DNA of 64,000 nucleotides from Actinomyces sp. ZJ308 (GTDB lineage: Bacteria; Actinomycetota; Actinomycetes; Actinomycetales; Actinomycetaceae): contig NZ_JAAIJY010000002.1 in assembly GCF_011752065.1 (NCBI RefSeq), positions 153,909 to 217,908 on the forward strand. Reading direction: 5' to 3'. The translations under genes and the position numbers were made by a program. Positions within the stretch are counted from its first letter, which is position 1; every line of letters starts with the position of its first letter. The notes under the pieces are model-generated. The model did no database searches. It was not told where the DNA came from and saw only the letters and a list, made by a program, of their open reading frames with translations. This document shows positions 7,812-15,146 of the stretch, piece by piece.

Positions 7812-9260
7812 ATGAGCACGACAGCGGCGCCTGCGCCCGCGCAGGCCGGCTCCCGCACCCGGCTCCTGTCCTGGCCCGTCATCGCCTGGGGCCTGTGGGA
7901 CTGGGGGTCGGCGGCCTTCAACGCCGTCATCACCACCTTCGTCTTCACCGTCTATCTGGTCAGCGACTCCTTCGGGCCCAAGGCGGACAACGAGTCGGCG
8001 CTGTCGATCGGGCTGGCGATCGCCGGGTTGTTCATCGCCCTGCTGGCACCGGTGACCGGGCAGCGCTCCGACAGGGCCGGGCGGACCGTCTTCTGGCTCG
8101 GGGGCTACACCGCCGTGGTGGTCGCGGTCTCGGCGGCGCTGTTCCTCGTGCGACCGGAGCCCGCCTACCTGTGGCTCGGCATCGTCCTGCTGGGGATCGG
8201 GAACATCTTCTTCGAGCTGGCCTCGGTCAACTACAACGCCATCCTCAACCACCTCGCCTCCAAGGACCGGATCGGCGCCGTCAGTGGCCTGGGGTGGGGG
8301 ATGGGTTACCTCGGCGGCATCGTCCTGCTGCTCATCCTCTACGTCGCTCTGGTGGGGCCGAGCCCCCTCATCTCCTTCCCCGCCGGCAGCGGCATGGGGG
8401 TGCGGGTGGCCATGCTGGTCTCGGCGGCCTGGTTCGGCCTGTCCGCGCTCCCGGTCCTCATCAACCGCTCCCGCAGGCTCGGGCGCTCTCGCACGGACCG
8501 CGACGAGGAGGTGGGCGAGGGCATGGTGTCCGCCGAGCCGGGACGGGACCGGGCGGGCATGGAGGTCGAGCCGGAGGAGGCCGTGTCCCACCATGCCGGG
8601 CACAAGGAGTCGATCCTGACCTCCTACAGGCTGCTGTGGCGCACGCTGCTCCAGCTCCACCACTTCCAGCCGCGGCTGCTGTGGTTCCTGCTCGCCGCCG
8701 CCGTCTTCAGGGACGGCCTGGCCGGAGTCTTCACCTACGGCGGCATCATCGCCCAGAACACCTTCGGCTTCTCATCGGGCGACGTCATCATCTTCGCCAT
8801 CGTCGCCAACATCGTGGCCGGTGTCGCCACGATCGCCGCCGGGCGGCTCGATGACCGCTTCGGCCCGCGCAACGTCATCATGGCCAGCCTCATCACCCTG
8901 GTGGTGGCCGGGCTGCTGGTCTTCCTTCTGCACGACGCCGGCACCGTCGCCTTCTGGGTACTGGGGCTGCTCCTGTCGGCCTGTGTGGGACCGGCCCAGT
9001 CTGCCGCCCGCTCCTTCCTGGCCCGCCTCATCCCCGAGGGGCAGGAGGGTGAGATCTTCGGCCTCTACGCCACCACCGGGCGGGCGGTCTCCTTCATGGC
9101 GCCCATGATGTACGGCATCTTCATCTACCTGGGCACGCGCGTCGTCGGACCCGGGGCCAACTACTGGGGGATCCTCGGAATCGTCACCGTGCTGGCCGTC
9201 GGCCTGCTCCTCATGCTGCGGGTGGGCAACCCCGTGGCCGAGGAGACGTCGGCCGCGTAA
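7812..9260 (+). CDS. MFS transporter, UMF1 / Atg22-like family
   Basis: 482 residues with about 12 hydrophobic helices. The opening WPVIAWGLWDWGSAAFNAVI and the NYNAILNHLASKDRIGAVSG stretch are typical of the UMF1 (vacuole-effluxer Atg22-like) branch of the major facilitator superfamily. The DXXGRR-like loop after TM2 appears as GQRSDRAGRT. The central cytoplasmic loop (about residues 220-265) is charged and acidic. Substrate is unknown; family members are annotated as amino-acid effluxers or sugar-type porters. The start was moved to ATG 7812 because translation upstream gives no membrane-protein sequence and a -10-like TATCGT lies 7 bases before it. It may be co-oriented with ispD but is not overlapping it. 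Confidence 0.88.
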   Translation: MSTTAAPAPAQAGSRTRLLSWPVIAWGLWDWGSAAFNAVITTFVFTVYLVSDSFGPKADNESALSIGLAIAGLFIALLAPVTGQRSDRAGRTVFWLGGYTAVVVAVSAALFLVRPEPAYLWLGIVLLGIGNIFFELASVNYNAILNHLASKDRIGAVSGLGWGMGYLGGIVLLLILYVALVGPSPLISFPAGSGMGVRVAMLVSAAWFGLSALPVLINRSRRLGRSRTDRDEEVGEGMVSAEPGRDRAGMEVEPEEAVSHHAGHKESILTSYRLLWRTLLQLHHFQPRLLWFLLAAAVFRDGLAGVFTYGGIIAQNTFGFSSGDVIIFAIVANIVAGVATIAAGRLDDRFGPRNVIMASLITLVVAGLLVFLLHDAGTVAFWVLGLLLSACVGPAQSAARSFLARLIPEGQEGEIFGLYATTGRAVSFMAPMMYGIFIYLGTRVVGPGANYWGILGIVTVLAVGLLLMLRVGNPVAEETSAA

Positions 9261-9316
9261 CCGACTCGGGCCGGTCGCACCGGCGAGAGCGGCACGGGGG
9301 AGGGGCCAGGAGCCGC

Positions 9317-9736
9317 TCAGGACGAGGCCTTGCGGGCCTCGCGCTCGGCGCGCATGCGCTCGATGTCCTCCGGGCTCAGTGGGCCCTGGGTGGTGCCGGG
9401 CGTGCCGTCCTGACGGCTCCAGCTCACGGCGAGGGCCTCCTTGGCGCCGAAGCGGGCCAGGTGGATGCCGACGACGTGCTCGAGCCTCTCGAGGTGCTCG
9501 TCGTCGGCGGACAGGTCGAGTTGGAGAACGCCGTCGTGGCAGGAGAGTGCAACGACGCCGGTGACTGTCCCCTCGCGGTCGAAGGTCAGGGAGCCGGAGG
9601 CGGTGTCCTCGTCCCACGCGGTGCTGATCTTGCGGCCCATGTGGCCGGCCAGCTGCTTGCCATACCGGGAGGGGCGGTCCGTGGTCACGCGGGCGGTGGA
9701 CAGGCGCGAGAAGGTGGGCTGTGCTGAGTCGGTCAT
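9317..9736 (-). CDS. DUF2218 domain-containing protein
   Basis: 139 residues. It matches the small DUF2218 family by STARVTTDRPSRYGKQLAGH near the N terminus and by LEHVVGIHLARFGAKEALAV followed by WSRQDG near the C terminus. The fold is predicted alpha/beta and cytosolic; family function is not known, though members often lie beside siderophore or iron genes. None are seen here. The tail (last 25 residues) is charged and repetitive (ERMRAEREARK). The ATG at 9736 follows AAGGAT by 6 bases, which can be read either as an AAGGA ribosome site or as a leaderless -10. The gene is convergent with the UMF1 transporter. Confidence 0.85.
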   Translation of the reverse strand: MTDSAQPTFSRLSTARVTTDRPSRYGKQLAGHMGRKISTAWDEDTASGSLTFDREGTVTGVVALSCHDGVLQLDLSADDEHLERLEHVVGIHLARFGAKEALAVSWSRQDGTPGTTQGPLSPEDIERMRAEREARKASS

Positions 9737-9890
9737 GCCCCTATCCTTACGCGCTTCTTCATCCATGGCACCTATGAAGTCCCTGACATCGCGAGGTGCG
9801 GGAAGAGGGGACGCCAGTAAGAGGCCCTGCCGGTGGGCGGTCGGGAGGCAACGCGGTTCGGGACGGGGCATTTTCTCCACACTCTGCTGG

Positions 9891-10003
9891 TACTGCACGA
9901 GGGGCGGGCTCTACCGGAGGACAGGTGGGTGTACTGCCCGACCGTCGGGGTGTCGTGCAGTGCGGTTAACTGTCGACCGGTAGAACCCGAGGATCGTGGA
10001 GTA
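9891..10003. repeat. 113-bp palindromic intergenic element, copy 1
   Basis: Four copies of a 10-base motif are arranged as two inverted pairs with a 41-base period. TACTGCACGA lies at 9891 and TACTGCCCGA at 9932; TCGTGCAGTG lies at 9953 and TCGTGGAGTA at 9994. The arms also pair through CTACCGG (9912) and CCGGTAG (9977). A second element of identical length and spacing lies at 36569-36681. The rest of the 354-base gap between the DUF2218 gene and the next gene shows no coding signal. Confidence 0.8.
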
Positions 10004-10091
10004 GACGCCTAAGGATTGCAGCCCGAGCGTGCGGACTCTGTGAGGCGCCCAGTGGTTCCGGGTGGCCGATGCCCGGGCCGCTGGCAGTCCG

Positions 10092-11018
10092 TCAGTTCGC
10101 CTGGGCCGAGCCTGCCGTCGGGGAGTCTGCGGTCGAGGTGGAGCTCCTGACCAGGGGGAGGGTGGCGCAGCGGAAGCCTCCCGGGAAGCGTGTGACCTCG
10201 CTGAACTTCAGCGGCACCGGGGTGATGCCGCGTGAGCTGAGCTCGCGCTCCAGGTGGGTGGCGCGCTCGTCGATGACAATGCGGTCAGGGGCCAGCGCAA
10301 GAGTATTGACCATGAGTGCAAGCGCCTCGGTCTCGGAGGCCTCGATCAGCTCCAGGTGCTCGGCGACCTTCTCGCGTGAGCGAGGCTTCAGGGACGGTGA
10401 GTAGATGTAGCCCAGGCCCGGGCCGACGAGGGTGAGCTTGGTGTCGAGGTGGACCACGCCCCGGTGCGAGAATTCGATGGGCACGATCTGCCGGTCGATG
10501 CCTGCTCGGGCGAAGGCTCGTCGTAGTGAGCCCACCCCTTTGAGGTCGGTGGCCTCGCTCAGTCCCACGAACACGATATCGTCGGTGACGATGACGTCCC
10601 CACCCTCGATGTGGCCGTCGTCCAGGGGGACGACGCGTGAGACCTCTGCCAGCAGGGGGATGAGTGCCCTCTGCTCCCGTTGACGCACCGGATCCACTGA
10701 GCGGGCCAGGAACAGGACGTCGTCGACTGCGAAAGCGATGTCGCGTGGGTAGAGCTGGACCGAGACGTCGTCAATGGTCTCCAGCGTGCGCACGACCACT
10801 CCGGCCTCGCGCAGTACGGAGACGAACTGCTCGTGCTCGCGCTGGGCGATGTCGTGATTGGGGATGCTGACCGTATTGCTGGAGAGGTAGAACGCGTAGC
10901 TGAGGCTGGGACTGCGTAGCGTTTCTCGGATCAGCGGCCACCATCCGAAGCGCTTGTACGGCCCGATGACGACCTCCTTCAGCGGGGCGATGTCGTTGGG
11001 ATTGTGAATCTGGATCAT
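10092..11018 (-). CDS. Amidinotransferase / arginine-deiminase superfamily (DDAH-like) enzyme
   Basis: 308 residues of the pentein (guanidino-group-modifying) fold. Substrate-binding YPRDIAF, the GHIEGGDV loop, catalytic His in VVHLDTKLTLV and the nucleophilic Cys284 in FPGGFRCATL are all present, in the order seen in dimethylarginine dimethylaminohydrolases, arginine deiminases and amidinotransferases. The protein should therefore hydrolyse or transfer a guanidino group in the cytosol. Which substrate (arginine, methylated arginine, other) cannot be told. The C-terminal 20 residues are Ser/Thr/Ala-rich. Read from ATG 11018, only 63 bases after a TetR regulator on the same strand, so the two probably form an operon under the palindrome at 11679. 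No ribosome site is obvious. Confidence 0.85.
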   Translation of the reverse strand: MIQIHNPNDIAPLKEVVIGPYKRFGWWPLIRETLRSPSLSYAFYLSSNTVSIPNHDIAQREHEQFVSVLREAGVVVRTLETIDDVSVQLYPRDIAFAVDDVLFLARSVDPVRQREQRALIPLLAEVSRVVPLDDGHIEGGDVIVTDDIVFVGLSEATDLKGVGSLRRAFARAGIDRQIVPIEFSHRGVVHLDTKLTLVGPGLGYIYSPSLKPRSREKVAEHLELIEASETEALALMVNTLALAPDRIVIDERATHLERELSSRGITPVPLKFSEVTRFPGGFRCATLPLVRSSTSTADSPTAGSAQAN

Positions 11019-11081
11019 GACGCTCCTGAGGTGTTGACGTTGTTCGGCAAGCCTGCGACGCGCGCCGGAGGAGCCGGTGGC

Positions 11082-11639
11082 TCACTGCGGCTCCAGGAAG
11101 GGGTCCATTCCTCGAATAAGCTGCTCCGCGCTAAGGCTGGGGTCGAGGGCTCTTTGCAGCAGAAACCCGTCAACGGCGCAGACCAGGACGAGCGCCCTGT
11201 TCGGCGCGTCCCCTGCCTGCGGGCCTTCCCGTGCGGTGAGCCACTCAGCGAGGTGGGAGCGAAAGGCGGAGAACATCGCGGCCAGGTCGCTGCGCAGCTC
11301 GGTGTCGTGCGTGGCTGCGACCAGTGCCTCGTTGAGCAGGACCACCTCTGGGTAGTCGGGCTCAAGGTCGAGGCGGCGGAGGAAGGCCAGCAGCCCCTCT
11401 CGAAGGTTCGGCGCCTCCAGCGCTTCGCGGAAGGGGCCCTCCAAGAGGCTGCGGGCGCCCTCGCACGCGGCGAGGCGACGCAGTTTCTCGACACTGCCCA
11501 CGTGGTAGTGGACGAGGCCGGGGCTGACCCCGGCGCGTTCGGCGACCCGGCGGGTTGTCACCGTCTCCCAGCCGCCGTCAACGACGAGCTGCTGCGCGGC
11601 GGTGACTAGTTGCTGGTGGGTCGAGGTTCTGTCGGGCAC
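11082..11639 (-). CDS. TetR/AcrR family transcription regulator
   Basis: 185 residues. The N-terminal helix-turn-helix is clear: TAAQQLVVDGGWETVTTRRV followed by AERAGVSPGLVHYHVGS. The C-terminal ligand domain is all-alpha, with no recognised ligand. GTG 11639 was chosen because a consensus AAGGAGG lies 4 bases upstream; the frame stays open for about 110 more codons, but those codons run through an operator and an IS remnant. The 46-bp palindrome at 11679-11724, 40 bases upstream of the start, is the likely self-operator. The downstream guanidino-modifying enzyme is the probable regulated gene. Confidence 0.9.
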   Translation of the reverse strand: MPDRTSTHQQLVTAAQQLVVDGGWETVTTRRVAERAGVSPGLVHYHVGSVEKLRRLAACEGARSLLEGPFREALEAPNLREGLLAFLRRLDLEPDYPEVVLLNEALVAATHDTELRSDLAAMFSAFRSHLAEWLTAREGPQAGDAPNRALVLVCAVDGFLLQRALDPSLSAEQLIRGMDPFLEPQ

Positions 11640-11678
11640 GTAGCCTCCTTCGCGTCCTCCGGGCTTGGTGAACGATGT

Positions 11679-11724
11679 GTTTGTACAGTTGTCTTGGACG
11701 TTCGTCCAAGGCAACTGTACAAAC
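11679..11724. promoter_or_regulatory. 46-bp near-perfect palindrome, probable TetR operator
   Basis: Arms of 22 bases (11679-11700 and 11703-11724) flank a TT centre, with a single mismatch (T11692 against G11711). The outer half-sites read GTTTGTACAGTTG / CAACTGTACAAAC and the inner ones CTTGGACG / CGTCCAAG. It lies 40 bases before the TetR start. Two nested dyads would suit two TetR dimers. A terminator for the IS side is less likely because neither arm is followed by a T run. Confidence 0.75.
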
Positions 11725-11867
11725 CTGCTCTGCCTGTCGCAACTCGAGACTCGGTTCTTAGGGGGCGCGTCATGTGGTTCAGTGCCCCTCGGTGGGGGCG
11801 TTCCGCGTGGGCTGGGGGCGTTTTCCTGCTCACGGGGCATGTCGTGCGTACGGGGGCAGTACTCCCG

Positions 11868-12220
11868 CACCCGTTGGCGTAGGTCCTTCTCCAGGGCCTG
11901 GACGGATCGGTGGTCGCTGCGTTGGAGCAGGTCGCGGGTGATCTCGGCGAAGAGGGGCTCGACCTGCTCCACCCCGACCACCGCCGGCCTGCCGGCCTGG
12001 GCTCGTCAACCAGACCGTCAAGACCGCGCTCAATGAACCTGCCGCGCCGCTTGCGCACCGTCGGCAACGACACCCCCGGCTCCCGGGCCACCTGAGAGTT
12101 CGAGGCCCCCGACGCCGCCAGCACGATCCTGCACCGCAGCGCCGGCGCCCGGGAGGATCTGCGCCGCCTGGCCCACCGCGCCAGCTGCTCGCGCTCACGG
12201 TCGCTGAGCGTCACCGGGAT
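11868..12220 (-). pseudogene. IS630-family transposase remnant (frameshifted and internally deleted)
   Basis: The N-terminal part, from about 12217 downwards, encodes an IS630-type helix-turn-helix (LSDREREQLARWARRRRSSR, then SQVAREPGVSLPTVRKRRGR, then FIERGLDGLVDEPRP). At DEPRP the frame shifts by one base, consistent with loss of one G in a CCGGGCAGG-like stretch. The other frame resumes RPAVVGVEQVE and jumps straight to a transposase C-terminal segment, LFAEITRDLLQRSDHRSVQ then ALEKDLRQ. The DDE catalytic core between these is missing. It is non-functional. A related full-type IS630 C terminus lies at the right end of the window. Confidence 0.8.
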
Positions 12221-12257
12221 CCAGGACAGGAGCTGGCAGGGGGGTGGACAATGACTC

Positions 12258-12289
12258 GGCCCGCGGTTCGGGAATCCGAACCGCGGGCC
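12258..12289. repeat. Perfect 14-bp inverted repeat beside the IS630 remnant
   Basis: GGCCCGCGGTTCGG, loop GAAT, CCGAACCGCGGGCC, with no mismatches. It sits about 40 bases outside the 5' side of the transposase remnant. It could be the subterminal hairpin of the old element or a terminator; there is no T run. Confidence 0.6.
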
Positions 12290-12630
12290 CAAGCCTCGCG
12301 AGGCCCCACCTACGACCCGGGGTCCCATGCACCCGAGGAGGCGGTTCCTCCTTCGCCGGAACGACTACGCCGGGCTCCCTATGACCCGACGCCGTCTCAG
12401 GAGAACAGTCCGTCACTGGGCTCCCCAACCCTCGAGACCGTCCCTGTCCAGCGGTGGTCACTATGTAACGCCACCACCCTGTGAAGACGAGGGGCAGAAT
12501 CCTGGAAAAAAACTGGGAAATTCTCGGTCGGGTCGATTCGATGAGTCAAGAGTTCTTCCGGACCAGGTGGGCGCTCATCATCGCTCAGGAGCTGTGAGGG
12601 GTCGCGGTGAACAGGGTCGATGAGGTGATG
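12290..12630. other. Intergenic stretch with no supported gene
   Basis: About 340 bases between the IS remnant and the 3' end of the rhamnose operon. Open frames here lack ribosome sites and normal codon bias. On the minus strand a T7 run (12506-12512) lies 120 bases past rhaD and might mark the operon's terminator, but I could not draw a convincing stem in front of it. Confidence 0.4.
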
Positions 12631-13470
12631 TCAGAGCAGAGTGGTCGGGACGTTGAAGGCTCCGGCAACAGCACGCAGCTCATCGGTGGTGACCCCCTCG
12701 CCGAGGCCTCCTGTCATGAGGTTGCGGACCTCGTACATGGCGCCGGTCTCGGCGTACTCGACCTTGTCGACGGCGGCCAGGGGGTCAGTATCGGAGCGCA
12801 CCATGATCCCGTGCTTGGACCACATGACAAGGACATGGTCGCGCAGAGCCTTCACGCTGCTCTCCATCAGCGTCTGTGAGCCGGGGACCATGAAGTCAAG
12901 CACCTCGATTCCCTCCGGCAGCTGGACGATCGTCTCCGGCTCCCACCGCAGGATGCGGCGGTTGAACTCCTCGGTACTACGGATGTTCCTCATATGGGAG
13001 AGCTGGACCAGATAAGGGGGCTGGGCGTGGATGACGGACTGGAAGTCCACGGCGCGTCGCTCGACCTGATCGTTGTGGACTGCCAGGTGGGAGTTGAACT
13101 CGCTCGTCGGCCTCATGTACCTCCGCCTGGGGTGGGTGTACCAGGTGCCCGTGGTCCCGTCGTCGTCAACGACGAAGGCGGACACATTCGCCTCGGGGGA
13201 GTCGGCGATGTCGCGTAGACGGCATCCTGAGCCGGTCACGAGGACCGTGCGGCCGGCGAGCGCCGGAGCCGGCAGCGGCAGCTCCGTGCCGGGATGTGCT
13301 TGTGGCAGGCACTCGGCCAGGCCCAGGTCGTCAGCGTCGGCAGCGACGGATACCGAGATGTTGCCGGCTCCTGCCTCGACGGCGTTCATGTGGTCCAGTC
13401 GGAGTCCGGCGGCTCCCATTCGCGAGAGGATCTCGTCCAGAGTCGGGTGAGTGGTCGTCTGGGTGGTCAT
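12631..13470 (-). CDS. rhaD: L-rhamnulose-1-phosphate aldolase
   Basis: 279 residues, class II (zinc) aldolase family. It cleaves L-rhamnulose 1-phosphate to dihydroxyacetone phosphate and L-lactaldehyde in the cytosol. Seen: the AGNISVSV phosphate-binding loop, the metal-binding segment FNSHLAVHND, VIHAQPPYLVQLSH, and SKHGIMVRSDTDPLAAVDKV with the C-terminal metal His. Length matches the family (about 274). The ATG at 13470 follows GGAGA by 10 bases; a TTG 36 bases upstream is less likely. It is the last gene of the rha operon, 55 bases after rhaB. Confidence 0.93.
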   Translation of the reverse strand: MTTQTTTHPTLDEILSRMGAAGLRLDHMNAVEAGAGNISVSVAADADDLGLAECLPQAHPGTELPLPAPALAGRTVLVTGSGCRLRDIADSPEANVSAFVVDDDGTTGTWYTHPRRRYMRPTSEFNSHLAVHNDQVERRAVDFQSVIHAQPPYLVQLSHMRNIRSTEEFNRRILRWEPETIVQLPEGIEVLDFMVPGSQTLMESSVKALRDHVLVMWSKHGIMVRSDTDPLAAVDKVEYAETGAMYEVRNLMTGGLGEGVTTDELRAVAGAFNVPTTLL

Positions 13471-13525
13471 GGTTCTGTTGTCTCCAATGAGGTGTTTCGC
13501 GTTCAAAGGTTGCTGACCGGATGGA

Positions 13526-15052
13526 TCAGCCGAAGAGACGGCGTTCCACGGCGTCCCAGTCGGCGCAGGCTCCGCTGTCGGGTACGTACCGCGTCAGCCG
13601 ACTCGAGTGACGGATCAGACGCCGTAGGTCGCTCAGGTCTCCGTCGATCAGACCGGCTCCTCGAGCGGCGATGACGATGTTGCCCAGGGCCGTGCCCTCA
13701 GCCGGGCCGGCCATCACGGGGAGACCGGTCGCGTCTGCGGCGAGCTGGCACAGGAGCCGGTTGCGGATGCCGCCGCCGACGACGTGCAGCACCTTCACCT
13801 CTCGTCCCGAGAGCTCCACGGCCTGGCGCACCGCGCGGCGGTAGGCCAGGGCGAGGGAGTCGTTGATGCAGCGGACGTACTCCCCGATGTCTCGAGGCAG
13901 CGGCTGCTCGGTGGCACGTGCGGCGTCATCGATGCGCGCCGCCATGTCACCGGGGTCGTAGAAGGCGGCGTCATTGATATCGATGACGGTTCGTAGCGGC
14001 TCGGCTGCTGCCGCGGCTGCGTCGACCTCCGGCAAGGAGATCTCCAGGCCCTGGTCGCGCCAGGTGCGAACGGCTTCGTTAAGGACCCAAAGCCCCATGA
14101 CGTTCTTGAGATAGCGAACAGTGTGGTCCACGCCGAGCTCGTTGGTGAAGTTTGCGGTCCGAGACGCCTCGGTGAGCACGGGCTCGTCCAGCTCCAGGCC
14201 GACCAGCGACCAGGTTCCGCAGGAGACGTAGGCGAACTCGGAGTCCGTGGCCGGTACGGAGGCAACGGCGGAGGCCGTGTCGTGACTACCGACAGCGATG
14301 ACAGGAGTGGGTCTCCCGTCTGGACCGAAGATGTCCGCCGCATCGGGTCGTACTGTCCCGATGACGGTTCCCGGCTCGATGATGTCGGGCAGCAGGCCGC
14401 TCAGGTCGAGACCGATCTCCGTGCGCAGACGCTCCAGCAGGGGGCGGGACCAGGTTCTGCGACGCGCATCAACCAGCCCGGTGGTCGATGCGTTGGTCAC
14501 CTCGGCAGTCCGTTTGCCGGTGAGGAAGCAGGCGAGAAGATCGGGCAGGAGCATCAGGGCGTGGGAGCCGGCGCCATCAGATGTCCGGGGTAAGCCGTCG
14601 TCCCGTTGCTGGGCCATGAGCTGGAACATCGTGTTGAAGTCCTGTACCTGCAACCCGTTGATCGCGTAAATCTCCTGCGCGGGAATTCTTGTGAAAACCT
14701 GTTCGGGAACCCCTCGGGTGCGTGCGGACCGGTAGGCGTGGACCTGGGATGACAAGGCGCCGGAGGCATTGACCAACCCGTAGTCCACTCCCCAGGTGTC
14801 AATACCGATCGCGGAAAGTGGGCCGACGTTGCGAACAGCGGTGAGTAGACCCTGACGCACCTCGCTCCACAGGTGCAGCACGTCCCAGAACAGGCGCTCC
14901 CCGTCTCTGGTGGGCACGGGTACGACGCTGTTCGAGAAGCGCCTGATCTCAGTGAGGGAGACGCGCCCGTTGGCGACGGTGCCGACCATGACGCGTCCGG
15001 AGGATGCGCCGAGGTCCACGGCGCCGATGTGGACAGGAGTGGCGTCGGACAT
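13526..15052 (-). CDS. rhaB: L-rhamnulokinase
   Basis: 508 residues of the FGGY carbohydrate-kinase family. It phosphorylates L-rhamnulose with ATP. The N-terminal phosphate-1 motif AVDLGASSGRVMVG, the WGVDYGLV segment, the SHDTASAV loop of the second domain and the adenosine motif HVVGGGIRNRLLCQLAADAT are present, followed by AEGTALGNIV. The ATG at 15052 is supported by GAAAGG 7 bases upstream and by the immediate start of the ATPase fold; the longer open frame upstream reads into intergenic DNA. It lies between rhaI and rhaD on the same strand. Confidence 0.94.
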   Translation of the reverse strand: MSDATPVHIGAVDLGASSGRVMVGTVANGRVSLTEIRRFSNSVVPVPTRDGERLFWDVLHLWSEVRQGLLTAVRNVGPLSAIGIDTWGVDYGLVNASGALSSQVHAYRSARTRGVPEQVFTRIPAQEIYAINGLQVQDFNTMFQLMAQQRDDGLPRTSDGAGSHALMLLPDLLACFLTGKRTAEVTNASTTGLVDARRRTWSRPLLERLRTEIGLDLSGLLPDIIEPGTVIGTVRPDAADIFGPDGRPTPVIAVGSHDTASAVASVPATDSEFAYVSCGTWSLVGLELDEPVLTEASRTANFTNELGVDHTVRYLKNVMGLWVLNEAVRTWRDQGLEISLPEVDAAAAAAEPLRTVIDINDAAFYDPGDMAARIDDAARATEQPLPRDIGEYVRCINDSLALAYRRAVRQAVELSGREVKVLHVVGGGIRNRLLCQLAADATGLPVMAGPAEGTALGNIVIAARGAGLIDGDLSDLRRLIRHSSRLTRYVPDSGACADWDAVERRLFG

Positions 15053-15146
15053 GAGAGAACCTTTCGGGTGATGATGCGGGGGCGGCCTGGAACCGGAGCG
15101 GGCGGGGTCGGGGCCCGCCCACTCCGGCCTCGGACGCGATGAGGAC

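Noticed and set aside
12251..12623. Short plus-strand frames between the IS remnant and rhaD
   Set aside because: No ribosome sites, codon bias or homology; they cross a perfect hairpin and IS-flanking DNA.
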